A stretch of DNA of 32,574 bases from the NCBI GenBank assembly GCA_016873675.1, contig VGWG01000021.1, positions 1 through 32,574 on the forward strand, read 5' to 3'. Under the pieces are notes generated by a model that had not been told where the DNA came from, did no database searches, and saw nothing but the letters and a program-made list of their open reading frames with translations. Below, in pieces: positions 1 through 8,466 of this stretch; within the stretch, counting starts at the first letter, position 1; each line of letters starts with the position of its first letter. The stretch is from Lentisphaerota bacterium (GTDB taxonomy: Bacteria > Verrucomicrobiota > Kiritimatiellia > RFP12 > JAAYNR01). The translations under genes and the position numbers were made by a program.

Positions 1-153
1 AGGAATGGACGTCGAAGCCCTGTCCAACTGGCCATGGACTGCCAGTCCCTTGGGCAGGGTCTCCAAGATCTCGTCTGCCCAAGCGACAAATCTGACCGAC
101 TCCTGATAAACAGTCAGCTTCTCATGATCAAAAACCGTTTTCATGGGTGACAT
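1..153 (-). CDS. four-helix-bundle protein, S23/IVP family (partial)
   Basis: This is the N-terminal 51 residues of a gene that runs off the left edge of the window. The visible protein begins MSPMKTVFDHEKLTVYQESV and ends with an ALDRAS-type stretch (QLDRASTSIP). This matches the start of the small four-helix-bundle proteins first found inside 23S rRNA intervening sequences, which are also related to the Avd accessory protein of diversity-generating retroelements. The molecular function of the free-standing members is not established. The start is either the ATG at 153 or the in-frame ATG at 144, and neither has a clear ribosome binding site. A hexamer repeat array lies just upstream (182-216). 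The family call rests on these 51 residues alone. Confidence 0.72.
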   Translation of the reverse strand, partial: MSPMKTVFDHEKLTVYQESVRFVAWADEILETLPKGLAVHGQLDRASTSIP

Positions 154-181
154 TTTATGATCACATGCAGCAGCAAAGCAA

Positions 182-216
182 GATTACGATTATGATTACG
201 ATTATGATTACGATTA
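182..216. repeat. hexamer tandem array GATTAC/GATTAT
   Basis: Five full units plus five bases of a sixth alternate GATTAC, GATTAT, GATTAC, GATTAT, GATTAC, GATTA, giving a 12-bp super-period. The array lies 28 bp upstream of the four-helix-bundle start codon and beyond the 3' end of thrC. The unit is too short and has no spacers, so it is not a CRISPR. From memory, similar ATTACG-type arrays occur beside S23-type genes in other genomes, but I cannot check that here. Role unknown. Confidence 0.85.
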
Positions 217-257
217 AGTAACCCTCATCAGAACTGCCATGCGCCCTGCCCGCCCAT

Positions 258-1655
258 TCACGGATTCTGGGCGATCTTGCGTTCCATGACTGCGGCTACC
301 GCACGCGTGTCGGCGGCCACGATCTCGACCCGCGTCGGCAATCCGGCAAGGGCGTCGAGTATGGGGTGGTGCGCGAGATCCTGACCCGTGGCCTGCTTGA
401 TCGCCGCGCCAAACTTCGCGGGATGCGCGGTGGCGAGACAGATCATCGGCGCCGTCTCGTCCAGATGCTGCAAGCCGACATGCACGCCCACCGCCGTGTG
501 CGGGTCGAGCAGGTAACCAAAGTCTTTCCAAAAGCGACGGATCGTCTCCAACGTCTCCGCCGTGTCGCCCCGTCCCGCGCGGATGAGCGGATCGACGGAC
601 GGGGCACCTGCGACGGTGTCGACCGTGATCCGGCCCTCGATCTGAAAGTGTGTCATCCAGCGTCGCACCTGCTCCGTGTCGCCGTCAGCCCGGTAGAAGA
701 GGTAGCGCTCGAAGTTACTCGCCACCTGGATATCCATCGACGGGCTCGGCGTCGGAACGACACCGCCTGCCGCGTACACGCCGGTCGTGAAAAATCGGGT
801 TAGGATATCGTTTTCGTTCGTCGCCAGCACCAAGCGGTCGACCGGCAGGCCCATGCGCGTGGCCACGTAACCCGCAAAGATGTCGCCGAAGTTGCCGGTC
901 GGTATTCCAAATCGCACGCGCGTCGCGCCGGTTTCGTCCATCACCCGGAACGCCGCATAGAAATAGTAGGTAACTTGCGCCAGAACCCGCGCCCAGTTGA
1001 TCGAATTGACCGCCCCGAGGTGGTGCGCGTCGCGCCAGTCGAGGTCGTTGAACAGATCCTTCACAATCCGCTGGCAGTCGTCAAAGGTGCCATCGACGGC
1101 GAGGTTGAGGACATTGGCATCCCGGACGGTCGTCATCTGCCGTTCCTGTGCCGGGCTGACCCGTCCGCGAGGGTGCATGACGAAGATTCGCATGCGCTCG
1201 CGTCCTTTGACTCCGTGAATCGCGGCACTGCCGGTGTCTCCGCTCGTCGCCGCCACAATGTTGAGCTCCTGACCGGAACGCTGCAGCACGTATTCGAACA
1301 GGTTGCCGAGAAACTGCAGCGCCACATCCTTGAACGCTAAGGTTGGGCCATGGAACAGTTCGAGCACATGAATCGGACCGACCGCGACAACCGGCGTGAC
1401 ATCGGGATGGCGGAAGGCATGGGTGGACGCTCGGATGATCCGGTGCAGGTCGGCATCGGGAATGTCGTCGGCAAACAAGCGGATCACCTCGTACGCCAGA
1501 TCCTGAAACGCGAGCAGCCGCCACCCGCGCAGCAGGCCGCGCACGTCCGGGATCCGTTCCGGCAGCAACAGCCCGCCGTCTCGGGCCAGTCCCGTGAGCA
1601 CCGTATCCTGAAACGGCATGGGGGTGCCCCCGCCGCGCGTGCTGATGTACATCAT
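258..1655 (-). CDS. thrC: threonine synthase
   Basis: ThrC converts O-phospho-L-homoserine to L-threonine with pyridoxal phosphate, the last step of threonine synthesis in the cytoplasm. The 465-residue length fits the longer bacterial class. The N terminus has the typical STRGG motif and FQDTVLTGLARDGGLLLPE-like opening. The PLP lysine is K109 in the motif HGPTLAFKDVALQ, followed by an ATSGDTGSAA phosphate-binding loop and a GNFGDIFAGY segment. The protein opens with two consecutive ATG codons (1655 and 1652), and no strong ribosome binding site precedes either. It lies downstream of tRNA-Ser on the same strand, separated by a GC-rich hairpin. No other threonine-pathway gene is in the window. 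An antisense open frame across it has no recognisable protein. Confidence 0.96.
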   Translation of the reverse strand: MMYISTRGGGTPMPFQDTVLTGLARDGGLLLPERIPDVRGLLRGWRLLAFQDLAYEVIRLFADDIPDADLHRIIRASTHAFRHPDVTPVVAVGPIHVLELFHGPTLAFKDVALQFLGNLFEYVLQRSGQELNIVAATSGDTGSAAIHGVKGRERMRIFVMHPRGRVSPAQERQMTTVRDANVLNLAVDGTFDDCQRIVKDLFNDLDWRDAHHLGAVNSINWARVLAQVTYYFYAAFRVMDETGATRVRFGIPTGNFGDIFAGYVATRMGLPVDRLVLATNENDILTRFFTTGVYAAGGVVPTPSPSMDIQVASNFERYLFYRADGDTEQVRRWMTHFQIEGRITVDTVAGAPSVDPLIRAGRGDTAETLETIRRFWKDFGYLLDPHTAVGVHVGLQHLDETAPMICLATAHPAKFGAAIKQATGQDLAHHPILDALAGLPTRVEIVAADTRAVAAVMERKIAQNP

Positions 1656-1670
1656 GATCGGCTTCCCGAA

Positions 1671-1693
1671 ACAAGAACGAGCCCCGACGGGGC
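1671..1693 (-). terminator. possible terminator after tRNA-Ser
   Basis: On the minus strand a GCCCC/GGGGC stem with a tight loop (1681-1693) is followed by a T-rich but interrupted stretch reading TCGTTCTTGTTTC. It lies between the 3' end of the tRNA and the thrC start, so it could end the tRNA transcript. The T-tract is imperfect, so read-through into thrC is also possible. Confidence 0.4.
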
Positions 1694-1716
1694 CCGTTGT
1701 CTGAATCGCGCTAAAT

Positions 1717-1810
<94 letters not shown>

Positions 1811-1862
1811 AATTGTGCCTTTCCTGCTCGCCCGTCAGGGTCTGCGGATTCACACAGGCGAC

Positions 1863-1892
1863 ATCATACGCGATGATCTCATGTCTATTCAA
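1863..1892 (-). promoter_or_regulatory. sigma70-like promoter of tRNA-Ser
   Basis: On the minus strand TTGAAT (1892-1887) and TATGAT (1868-1863) are separated by 18 bp. They match the TTGACA/TATAAT consensus at 4/6 and 5/6 positions. The -10 box is 52 bp before the mature tRNA 5' end, which would leave a short leader for processing. Confidence 0.55.
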
Positions 1893-1911
1893 GCGCAAAA
1901 CACGTGAATTC

Positions 1912-1952
1912 TTGCGTCTGCCCGCGAATGGATGTATTATCCCCGCGAATGG
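1912..1952 (+). promoter_or_regulatory. putative GH2-operon promoter with direct-repeat operator
   Basis: TTGCGT (1912-1917), a 17-bp spacer and TATTAT (1935-1940) form a sigma70-like promoter with a weak -35 and a strong -10. Two exact 11-bp copies of CCCGCGAATGG (1921-1931 and 1942-1952) flank the -10 box. Their starts are 21 bp apart, two helical turns, so a dimeric regulator could bind both on the same face. The regulator is not identifiable here. Confidence 0.45.
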
Positions 1953-2008
1953 GTGATCATGTGGTGTGTGTGACGTATCTGGTTGACGTGCGCAGGAGCC
2001 GATTCACA

Positions 2009-3760
2009 ATGCCTCAGAAGAAACACGCGATTCCGCGTCCCGAATATCCGCGGCCGCAGTTCGAGCGTGCCGACTGGATGAACCTCAACGGCTCCTGGAG
2101 CTATTGTTTTGATTTTGGCCAGTCGGGAATGGATCGACGCTTGTTTGAGAGCAAGGGGTTTGACGGCCGGATTGTCGTGCCGTTTTGTCCGGAGAGCGCG
2201 CTATCGGGCGTGGGCCACACGGACTTCATTCCGGCGATGTGGTATCACCGAACATGCTCGATTCCCAAGGCCTGGTCGGGTCGGAATGTCCTGATCCATT
2301 TTGGCGGCGTGGACTACGAGTGTGAGCTGTTCGTGGACGGCGCATCGGCGGGGATGCACTTCGGCGGCACCGTCTCGTTCAGTTTCGACATCTCCCGGTA
2401 TGTCACGGCTGGCGGCACGCACGATATCGTGTTGCGCGTGGCTGATCATCTGCGCACCGGCAAGCAACCTTCGGGCAAGCAGAGTCCGGTTTACAGGTCG
2501 GCCGGGTGCCATTACACCCGGACCACGGGCATCTGGCAGACGGTCTGGCTGGAGCCGGTCGCTCCTCAGGGGCTTAAGCACGCGCGGATCGTTCCAGATC
2601 TCGACGGCGGCCGGTTTGTCATCACCCCGCATTTTCGCTCGATGGAGCGCGGCCTCACGTTTAACGCCACCCTCGCGGCCGCCGGCCGAACCGTCGCACG
2701 GGCCGGGGGGCCTGCCGCTCACGGCGCACCGGTGATCCTCTCGGTCAAGAATCCCAGAGCTTGGTCTCCCGATGACCCGTTCTTGTATGACCTCGTCCTC
2801 GACGTGGTCGACGCCGCCGGGCGTGTCGTGGATACGGTCCGCAGCTATGCCGGGATGCGCAAAGTCCACATCGAGGGCAATCAGGTTTTCCTCAACAACC
2901 AACCGCTTTATCAGCGTCTGGTGCTGGATCAGGGGTATTATCCGGATGGAATCTGGACCGCGCCCTCGGATGCCGCGCTGAAACGTGACATCACGCTCTC
3001 GCTGAAGGCCGGATTCAATGGCGCCCGGCTGCACCAGAAGGTTTTTGAGGAGCGGTTCCATTACTGGGCTGACCGGCTGGGGTATCTCACCTGGGGCGAA
3101 TCCTCCAGTTGGGGCAACGATCCCAATGACCTTGCCTCGGCGCGTCTGTTTCTGAGCGAATGGGCCGAGATCATCGTCCGCGACCGCAACCATCCCTCGA
3201 TCATTGCCTGGACGCCGCTCAATGAAACGTGCGTCTTTACGAATCCCAATCAGCATCGCCGGTTCCATCGGGATCTGTATGGCATCTGCAAGGATCTCGA
3301 TCCCACGCGACCGGTCAACGATGCCAGCGGCTACATTCACGCGGTGACCGATCTCTGGACGGTGCATAACTACGAGCAGGACCCGGACAAACTGCTGGCG
3401 ATGCTGACGCCCGATCCGGTCACGGGCGTTTGGCGCAATCATCCCGACAAAGAGGCTCCCTACGAGGGGCAACCCTATCTGGTGGACGAATTTGGCGGCA
3501 TCCCGTGGATTCCGAAAAGTCGGCGCGCCTTTGCCGACAACTCGTGGGGCTATGGGGACGCGCCGCAAACCGTTGAGGCGTACTATGCCCGTCTGCAGGG
3601 TCAGGTGGACGCGATTCTCCGCCAGCGCCATATTTCCGGTTATTGCTACACGCAGCTTACGGATGTGGAACAGGAAGAAAACGGCATCTACAACTACGAC
3701 CGCAGCGCCAAGTTTAACATGCGGCGGATCGCGGCCATTTTTGGAAAGAATCCGGATTGA
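2009..3760 (+). CDS. glycoside hydrolase family 2 protein
   Basis: This is a 583-residue GH2 retaining glycosidase related to beta-galactosidase and beta-glucuronidase; the substrate cannot be read from sequence. An N-terminal jelly-roll sugar-binding domain (about residues 10-190) is followed by an immunoglobulin-like domain and a TIM barrel. The acid/base glutamate is E406 in a WTPLNET motif after NHPSIIAW. The nucleophile is E494 in YLVDEFGG. There is no signal peptide, so it probably acts on imported oligosaccharides. The start at 2009 is chosen over an upstream in-frame ATG at 1904 because AGGAG (1994-1998) sits 10 bp before it and the family's conserved opening begins there. The protein lacks the C-terminal domains of LacZ. 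Its stop overlaps the next gene's TTG start, linking it to the exporter operon that follows. Confidence 0.9.
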   Translation: MPQKKHAIPRPEYPRPQFERADWMNLNGSWSYCFDFGQSGMDRRLFESKGFDGRIVVPFCPESALSGVGHTDFIPAMWYHRTCSIPKAWSGRNVLIHFGGVDYECELFVDGASAGMHFGGTVSFSFDISRYVTAGGTHDIVLRVADHLRTGKQPSGKQSPVYRSAGCHYTRTTGIWQTVWLEPVAPQGLKHARIVPDLDGGRFVITPHFRSMERGLTFNATLAAAGRTVARAGGPAAHGAPVILSVKNPRAWSPDDPFLYDLVLDVVDAAGRVVDTVRSYAGMRKVHIEGNQVFLNNQPLYQRLVLDQGYYPDGIWTAPSDAALKRDITLSLKAGFNGARLHQKVFEERFHYWADRLGYLTWGESSSWGNDPNDLASARLFLSEWAEIIVRDRNHPSIIAWTPLNETCVFTNPNQHRRFHRDLYGICKDLDPTRPVNDASGYIHAVTDLWTVHNYEQDPDKLLAMLTPDPVTGVWRNHPDKEAPYEGQPYLVDEFGGIPWIPKSRRAFADNSWGYGDAPQTVEAYYARLQGQVDAILRQRHISGYCYTQLTDVEQEENGIYNYDRSAKFNMRRIAAIFGKNPD

Positions 3761-5241
3761 AGACACGCATGCTAGCGGGGGCGATTGTTGTGATTGCCGG
3801 TTGCCTGGGCGCGCATGGCGCCAACGATGCGGCGCCGACGGTGCACGTGCCGCCGACGGTCTCCAACCTCTTCGCCCGCGCGCGCCCAGCCAATCCACGG
3901 CTGCGCGCGCAGACGGCGCAGGTCGAGGCTGCGGACCACGATGCGGCGGCCGTAGACGGATTCTACGACACCGCGCTCTCGGCCGCTTCGGGTTTTTCCG
4001 AAGGCCCCCTGCGCACGCCGGGTTCCGGACTGCCGGGCGTCGCGCCGGCCGATTCCTGGGTGACGGAGGCGACCGTGGTGCGCCCCCTACGCCAGGGACT
4101 CCGTTTACGGGGTTCGCTTGCCCGTTGGGATTCGATCAGCGGGGGCGCCGCCGACAACGCGTCGGCATCCGTCGCCGGCGTGTCCGTTGAGCAACCGCTG
4201 CTTCGGGATCGCGGCTTTGCCACGCAGCGCCTGGATGCCGAAACCGCCACGCTCCGCGCCGAGGAAGCGCGAGCCTGGCGGGCTGCAGCGTGGCAGGATA
4301 CCTGCCATGCCATCACCCGCGCCTACGGGGACTGGCTCGCTGCTCATGCCGAGCTTGCGGAGTCGCTGACCGCCAGCGGCCGTGTCGCCCGGCTACTGGA
4401 GGAGACCGAAGCGCGCGTCAGGCTCGAAACCACTCCCGCCTATCAACTCGCTTCCGCCCGCATGGAGGTGGCCTTCCGGCAGGATGAGTTGCAACAGGCT
4501 CGCGCCGCTCTGCAGTCCGCCCGCATCCGTCTGGAGGAATGGGTCGGGGAGGCGCTTCCCGAAGGCGTCATCCCTTCTCCGTCACCCGGCGAGCTTCGTG
4601 GCTGGGCCGAAGCGTGTGCCACCGCAGGCCGCGAATCGCCCGTTGTGCTCGTGATCCCCGACCGCCCGGAATGGCGCGCTGCGTCCGCCTCCGCCGCCCG
4701 GGCCGACACGCGCGTCCGCCGCGCCCGCGAAGATCTCAAGTCCGATCTCTCTTTGGTCGCGGGTGTCGGGCTGCGCTTGAATAACCCGCCGGGCGCGCAT
4801 GCCGACGGCGACTTGGCCTGGGAGGGGGGCATCGTCTGGCGCAGTCCGCTTGGGTTTAACGCCGAGCGCGCCCGCGCAGCGGCCCGCGAAGCAGACGCTC
4901 GCGCCGCTCGGGCCGATCTGGCCGTGATCGCGAACGCCGCAGCCGCCGAATATGCCCGCGCCCAGACGGTTTTCGCCTCCGCCTGCGTCCGCCTCGAATC
5001 CGTCGACCGGGCTGTGGATGCGGCGCGCGCCAGCCTCGATGCCGAGTCGGATCGTTTCCGCCTTGGCGAGGGACGCAGCCGCCTCGTGCTCGACGCGCAG
5101 AAGGATCTTTCAGCCGCCACCCGTCGTGCCAACGCCGCTGCGGCCGAGACGATCCGCGCCTTCACGGACCTCATTCGCGCCGCAGGCGTTTCCTTCACGC
5201 CCGGTGTCGCTGGCGACGGGCTAGGGGGGGATGCGCGATGA
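3757..5241 (+). CDS. TolC-family outer membrane channel protein
   Basis: This 494-residue protein resembles the outer-membrane channel of tripartite exporters. A signal-peptide-like N terminus (MLAGAIVVIAGCLGAHGA) is followed by two long Ala/Arg/Glu-rich helical regions (about residues 150-260 and 340-480). These are typical TolC coiled coils, with the family-like SVEQPLLRD segment near residue 145. The likely start is TTG at 3757, overlapping the GH2 stop and preceded by GGAAAGA (3743-3749); an ATG at 3769 has no ribosome binding site at the right distance. Its TGA overlaps the next ATG at 5238. Followed by HlyD-like and ABC genes, it should supply the outer-membrane exit. No substrate is indicated. 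Confidence 0.85.
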   Translation: MKTRMLAGAIVVIAGCLGAHGANDAAPTVHVPPTVSNLFARARPANPRLRAQTAQVEAADHDAAAVDGFYDTALSAASGFSEGPLRTPGSGLPGVAPADSWVTEATVVRPLRQGLRLRGSLARWDSISGGAADNASASVAGVSVEQPLLRDRGFATQRLDAETATLRAEEARAWRAAAWQDTCHAITRAYGDWLAAHAELAESLTASGRVARLLEETEARVRLETTPAYQLASARMEVAFRQDELQQARAALQSARIRLEEWVGEALPEGVIPSPSPGELRGWAEACATAGRESPVVLVIPDRPEWRAASASAARADTRVRRAREDLKSDLSLVAGVGLRLNNPPGAHADGDLAWEGGIVWRSPLGFNAERARAAAREADARAARADLAVIANAAAAEYARAQTVFASACVRLESVDRAVDAARASLDAESDRFRLGEGRSRLVLDAQKDLSAATRRANAAAAETIRAFTDLIRAAGVSFTPGVAGDGLGGDAR

Positions 5242-5633
5242 GCTGGGTGACACGCCTGTTGAATCGGCGTTCCACGCGCGCGCTTCCGGACGGGCCGAGA
5301 CCGCCGGTTCCGTCCGGGCCGGGTTCGGGGGAGGCATCGGGGGAGGCATCGGGCGAAAGCGGAATTGTTTGTAGCTGGTGTGCCCAGACCGCCGATCCCG
5401 GTGCTGACGGGTTTCACCTGTGTCAGATTGCTTTTGGGGCTGATCAGGAGCGCTATTGTTTCTGCTGTGACGATTGTTTTGAGGCGTTCCGCAAGATGTA
5501 TCCGTCTCGCGTCCATCGCAATTGCTACGAGCGGAGCTGCGAGGGGTGTGAGTGGTGCCACAAGCGTTACGAAAATGAACGTGAGGGGATACGCGCCCTG
5601 GCTCAGGGCCGCGTCCGGGAGCAGCAAAAATAA
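5238..5633 (+). CDS. small Cys-rich TRASH/YHS-like metal-binding protein
   Basis: This 131-residue protein has a basic N terminus, a low-complexity linker with GEASGEASGES, and a Cys-rich C-terminal half. That half contains CSWC, then about 27 residues later YCFCCDDCFEAFRKMYP, and finally CEGCEWC. The pattern of a CxxC followed by an aromatic-Cys-x-x-x-Cys-x-x-F helix resembles TRASH/YHS zinc- or copper-binding domains. No signal peptide or membrane segment is visible. The gene overlaps its neighbours at both ends (ATGA at 5238, TAATG at 5633), and GGGGGG lies about 8 bp before its ATG, so it is a genuine operon member. A metal chaperone, sensor or assembly factor for the exporter is possible. 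The domain assignment is by eye, and the specific function is unknown. Confidence 0.7.
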   Translation: MSWVTRLLNRRSTRALPDGPRPPVPSGPGSGEASGEASGESGIVCSWCAQTADPGADGFHLCQIAFGADQERYCFCCDDCFEAFRKMYPSRVHRNCYERSCEGCEWCHKRYENEREGIRALAQGRVREQQK

Positions 5634-6670
5634 TGGGTGAATATCGGACCAACAGGAGCGATGCGCTTCCTGCGACGGCACGGGAGAAAAGGGCGTGGAT
5701 CGGGCAAACCGTCTTGATCGTGCTGCTCGTGTGCGGGGTGATCGGCACGGCCGGGCACCGTCTGCATGTCAATCGCTATGCGCCGGCCACGGGCTATGTG
5801 ACCACCGCGCACTACGCCGAGGTGCGGGCGCCCGTCGCCGCGCGGGTCGCCGCGATTTCCGGAGAGTCGGGCGGAGCCGTCACGGCCGGCACGCTCATCG
5901 TGCAGCTTGAGGACGCCGAACAGCGGGCCTCCGAAGCCGAGGCGGTGAGTAGCGTGCGCAAGGCCGAGGCGGAGATCGCCAGCCGCGAGGCAGAGCTCTC
6001 GGACCGCCGCCGCGATCACCGCAGCCGGGTTGCGTCGGCCAAGCTGGCGCTCGATTACGCCAAACAACGGATCGAGCTGACGGGCACGCTCGCGGCGAAG
6101 GGGCTTGTTTCGGGCCGCGATTTGGCCGCAGACGCCTACACGCTCAAGCAGGCCGAGGCCGAATACGCGCGCCTCAGCGAGGCCGACACGTCGCTGGACG
6201 AACGCCAGCTTGAGATTCTCCGCCGGGAACTGGGCTCCCGCATTGAGACGGTGGCGCGCGCGCGCGCCGCCGTCTCGGCGCGCGCCGTGCGCGCGCCGAT
6301 CGACGGCCGGCTCCTTCGCCACAGCTTTTACGTGGGCGAGGTGGTGCGCCCCGACACGCTGCTGTTCGAGGTGTTCGGCGGCACCAACCTCGTGCTCAAG
6401 CTCCGCGTTCCCGAGCGGTATGCCGCCAAGGTCACGCCCGGCCAGTCGGTGCGCGCCGAATTGCGCAGTTTCAAGACCCTGCTGCGCGACTGGGTGCAAG
6501 GCACGGTTGTCGAAACCCGCGACGTGATCCAGACGGAGGGGGCGCAGGCCTACCGCGTCATCTATTGTTCGTTCGATCCGGAAGGCCGCGTGGTGCAACC
6601 CGGCGCCACCGCCGATGCCGAGATTCTGATCGGGCGCACCTCTTTCTGGTCGGCGCTGATCGGCCTGTAG
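5633..6670 (+). CDS. HlyD/RND-type periplasmic adaptor (membrane fusion protein)
   Basis: This 345-residue adaptor would bridge the inner-membrane ABC exporter and the TolC-like channel. It has one N-terminal membrane anchor (about residues 22-42). A biotinyl-lipoyl-like half motif (VRAPVAARVAAISGESGGAV) comes next, then a long alpha-helical hairpin rich in Ala, Glu and Arg (about 100-210). The second lipoyl half is VRAPIDGRLLRHSFYVGEVV, followed by beta-barrel segments. This order is diagnostic for the HlyD/AcrA family. The start ATG overlaps the previous TAA. The stop lies 6 bp before the first ABC gene. The cargo cannot be inferred. Confidence 0.9.
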   Translation: MGEYRTNRSDALPATAREKRAWIGQTVLIVLLVCGVIGTAGHRLHVNRYAPATGYVTTAHYAEVRAPVAARVAAISGESGGAVTAGTLIVQLEDAEQRASEAEAVSSVRKAEAEIASREAELSDRRRDHRSRVASAKLALDYAKQRIELTGTLAAKGLVSGRDLAADAYTLKQAEAEYARLSEADTSLDERQLEILRRELGSRIETVARARAAVSARAVRAPIDGRLLRHSFYVGEVVRPDTLLFEVFGGTNLVLKLRVPERYAAKVTPGQSVRAELRSFKTLLRDWVQGTVVETRDVIQTEGAQAYRVIYCSFDPEGRVVQPGATADAEILIGRTSFWSALIGL

Positions 6671-6676
6671 CCCGGA

Positions 6677-8458
6677 ATGATTCACGGTGCACGAACGTTC
6701 GCCTTGGGGTTTAATGATATGGCTGCTCTCTCCCATGTCGGCCTATTTATTCGCCCGTTCCGCTGGCATCTGGTTGGCCTGGTGGCGTTGACGGGAATCC
6801 TCTCGGTGATGGCCATGCTTCCACCCCTGCTCACGCGCGAGGTGATCAACCGTGTCATTGAGGGCGGGGAGCATGACGCATTGCCGCGCCTGGGCCTCTT
6901 CCTCATCGGCACGGCATTCGCCTCGGCCGCCTGCGCCTATTTGCAGGTCCTTGGCATGGCCTATGTGGGCCAGACGTTCGTGATGCGAATCCGTTCCGCA
7001 GTTTATGCGCACATGCTCAGGCTGGGCATGGCTTTCTTCGGAAAACACAGCACCGGCAAGCTGATCAACCGCCTGATGGGCGACAGCAGCGCCCTGCAGC
7101 AGATTCTCTCCGTGGCCACGGTCCAGATTGTTTCTGATCTCGTGTGCGCGGCGTTCGCGATTACCGCCACGCTTTTCATCAACTGGCGGCTCGCCATCCC
7201 GCTTTTCGCACTGCTCATTCTGTTTGTGGTTAATTACCGGTCCTCGATCAGCCGACTGAAGCGGCTGACCCGCGCGCAGCGAGGCGCGGAAGACCGTGTC
7301 GCCGCAGGCGTGCAAAACCGTCTGGCCGCCAACATGACGGTCAAGACCTACGGATCCGAGGCGCGCGAGAACGACGTGTTTCGCACCCAAAGCGCCTTCA
7401 GCATGGAGCTGGTTCGCGAGTCGCAGATCGCATCCGGAGCGTTCTGGCTCAACACCCGGCTGCTGGCCGACATCGGGCGTATAGTGATTTACTTTCTCGG
7501 TTGCGCCATGGTGCTCGGAGAAACGGCGACTTATGGTGACGTGACCGCCTTTTCGGCCTATGCCATGCAGATGCTCTGGCCGGCGGTGCGCTTTTCACAG
7601 CTCGCGCAACAGCTTGAAAATGTCCGCATCTCGGCCGAACGGCTGTTCGAGATTCTCAATGAAGTGCCGCAGACGGTTGAACACGCCGGGGCGATGGACA
7701 TCGGGATCGCCCGCGGACGCGTCACGTTTGACGCCGTGTCTTTTTCTTACCTGCGCGACAAACCGGTGTTGCAGGGAATCAGTTTCGAGGTCCGGCCCGG
7801 GGATACCGTCGCTCTGGTTGGCGTTACCGGATGCGGCAAGACCACGGTGCTGTCGCTGCTGATGCGCCTGTACGATGCCGATCAGGGCGCGATCCGGCTC
7901 GACGGGGTCGATGTGCGCGATCTCTCGTTTGCGTGCCTGCGCCGGCAGTTCGGGATCGTGCTCCAGGAGTCGTTGCTCTTCTCGGTTTCCATCGCCGATA
8001 ACATCCGTTACGCGCGTCCCGGCGCCAGCCGCGCCGAGATCGAGGCCGCCGCGCGGGTCGCCGAGATCCACGACGACATCGTGAAGCTGCCGCACGGCTA
8101 CGATGCGGTGATCGGCGAGCGCGACGTGCAGTTCTCGGTCGGCCAGAAGCAGCGGCTGGCCATCGCCCGGGCCGTTCTCTCGAACCCCGCGATTCTGGTG
8201 ATGGACGAGGCGACCTCGGCCCTCGACAGCCAGTCGGAGCGGGCGATCCAGATCGCGATGGATCGCTTTCTCAAGAACCGCACCGCCTTTATCGTCGCCC
8301 ACCGCCTCAGCACGATTCGCAATGCCGACCACATCATTCTGCTGCACGAGGGCCGGATCGCCGAAGCCGGCACGCCTGCGGCCCTGCTGGCCATCGCCGA
8401 TGGTCGCTACCGCCGCCTGCACGACACCTATGCCGGCAAAGGCATCATTGAGGAGTGA
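6677..8458 (+). CDS. ABC exporter half-transporter with consensus catalytic site
   Basis: This 593-residue half-transporter has a six-helix membrane domain (about residues 20-320) fused to an ATPase domain (about 345-585). Walker A is GVTGCGKTT (382-390). Walker B is VMDEATSALD with catalytic E511, and the switch histidine is H542 in VAHRLS. The signature is degenerate, FSVGQ (486-490) instead of LSGGQ. This complements the next protein, which has a normal signature but lacks the catalytic Glu and His, so the two should work as a heterodimer. ATG 6677 is 6 bp after the adaptor stop; ATG 6719 is an alternative start. It resembles MsbA/lipid or multidrug exporters in fold, but no substrate is implied. 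Confidence 0.93.
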   Translation: MIHGARTFALGFNDMAALSHVGLFIRPFRWHLVGLVALTGILSVMAMLPPLLTREVINRVIEGGEHDALPRLGLFLIGTAFASAACAYLQVLGMAYVGQTFVMRIRSAVYAHMLRLGMAFFGKHSTGKLINRLMGDSSALQQILSVATVQIVSDLVCAAFAITATLFINWRLAIPLFALLILFVVNYRSSISRLKRLTRAQRGAEDRVAAGVQNRLAANMTVKTYGSEARENDVFRTQSAFSMELVRESQIASGAFWLNTRLLADIGRIVIYFLGCAMVLGETATYGDVTAFSAYAMQMLWPAVRFSQLAQQLENVRISAERLFEILNEVPQTVEHAGAMDIGIARGRVTFDAVSFSYLRDKPVLQGISFEVRPGDTVALVGVTGCGKTTVLSLLMRLYDADQGAIRLDGVDVRDLSFACLRRQFGIVLQESLLFSVSIADNIRYARPGASRAEIEAAARVAEIHDDIVKLPHGYDAVIGERDVQFSVGQKQRLAIARAVLSNPAILVMDEATSALDSQSERAIQIAMDRFLKNRTAFIVAHRLSTIRNADHIILLHEGRIAEAGTPAALLAIADGRYRRLHDTYAGKGIIEE

Positions 8459-8466
8459 CACGCCCC

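Noticed and set aside
182-216. CRISPR or retroelement template repeat
   Set aside because: Units are 6 bp without spacers, and no reverse transcriptase or Cas gene is nearby, so neither a CRISPR nor a complete diversity-generating retroelement is supported.
2201-3898. A 565-codon open frame antisense to the GH2 gene
   Set aside because: The translation is Arg/Pro/His-rich without recognisable motifs, and the sense strand encodes a clear GH2 enzyme with both catalytic glutamates. Long antisense frames are common in GC-rich genes. The same applies to antisense frames over TolC (4443-5681), pheS (22165-23496) and the esterase (30292-31464).
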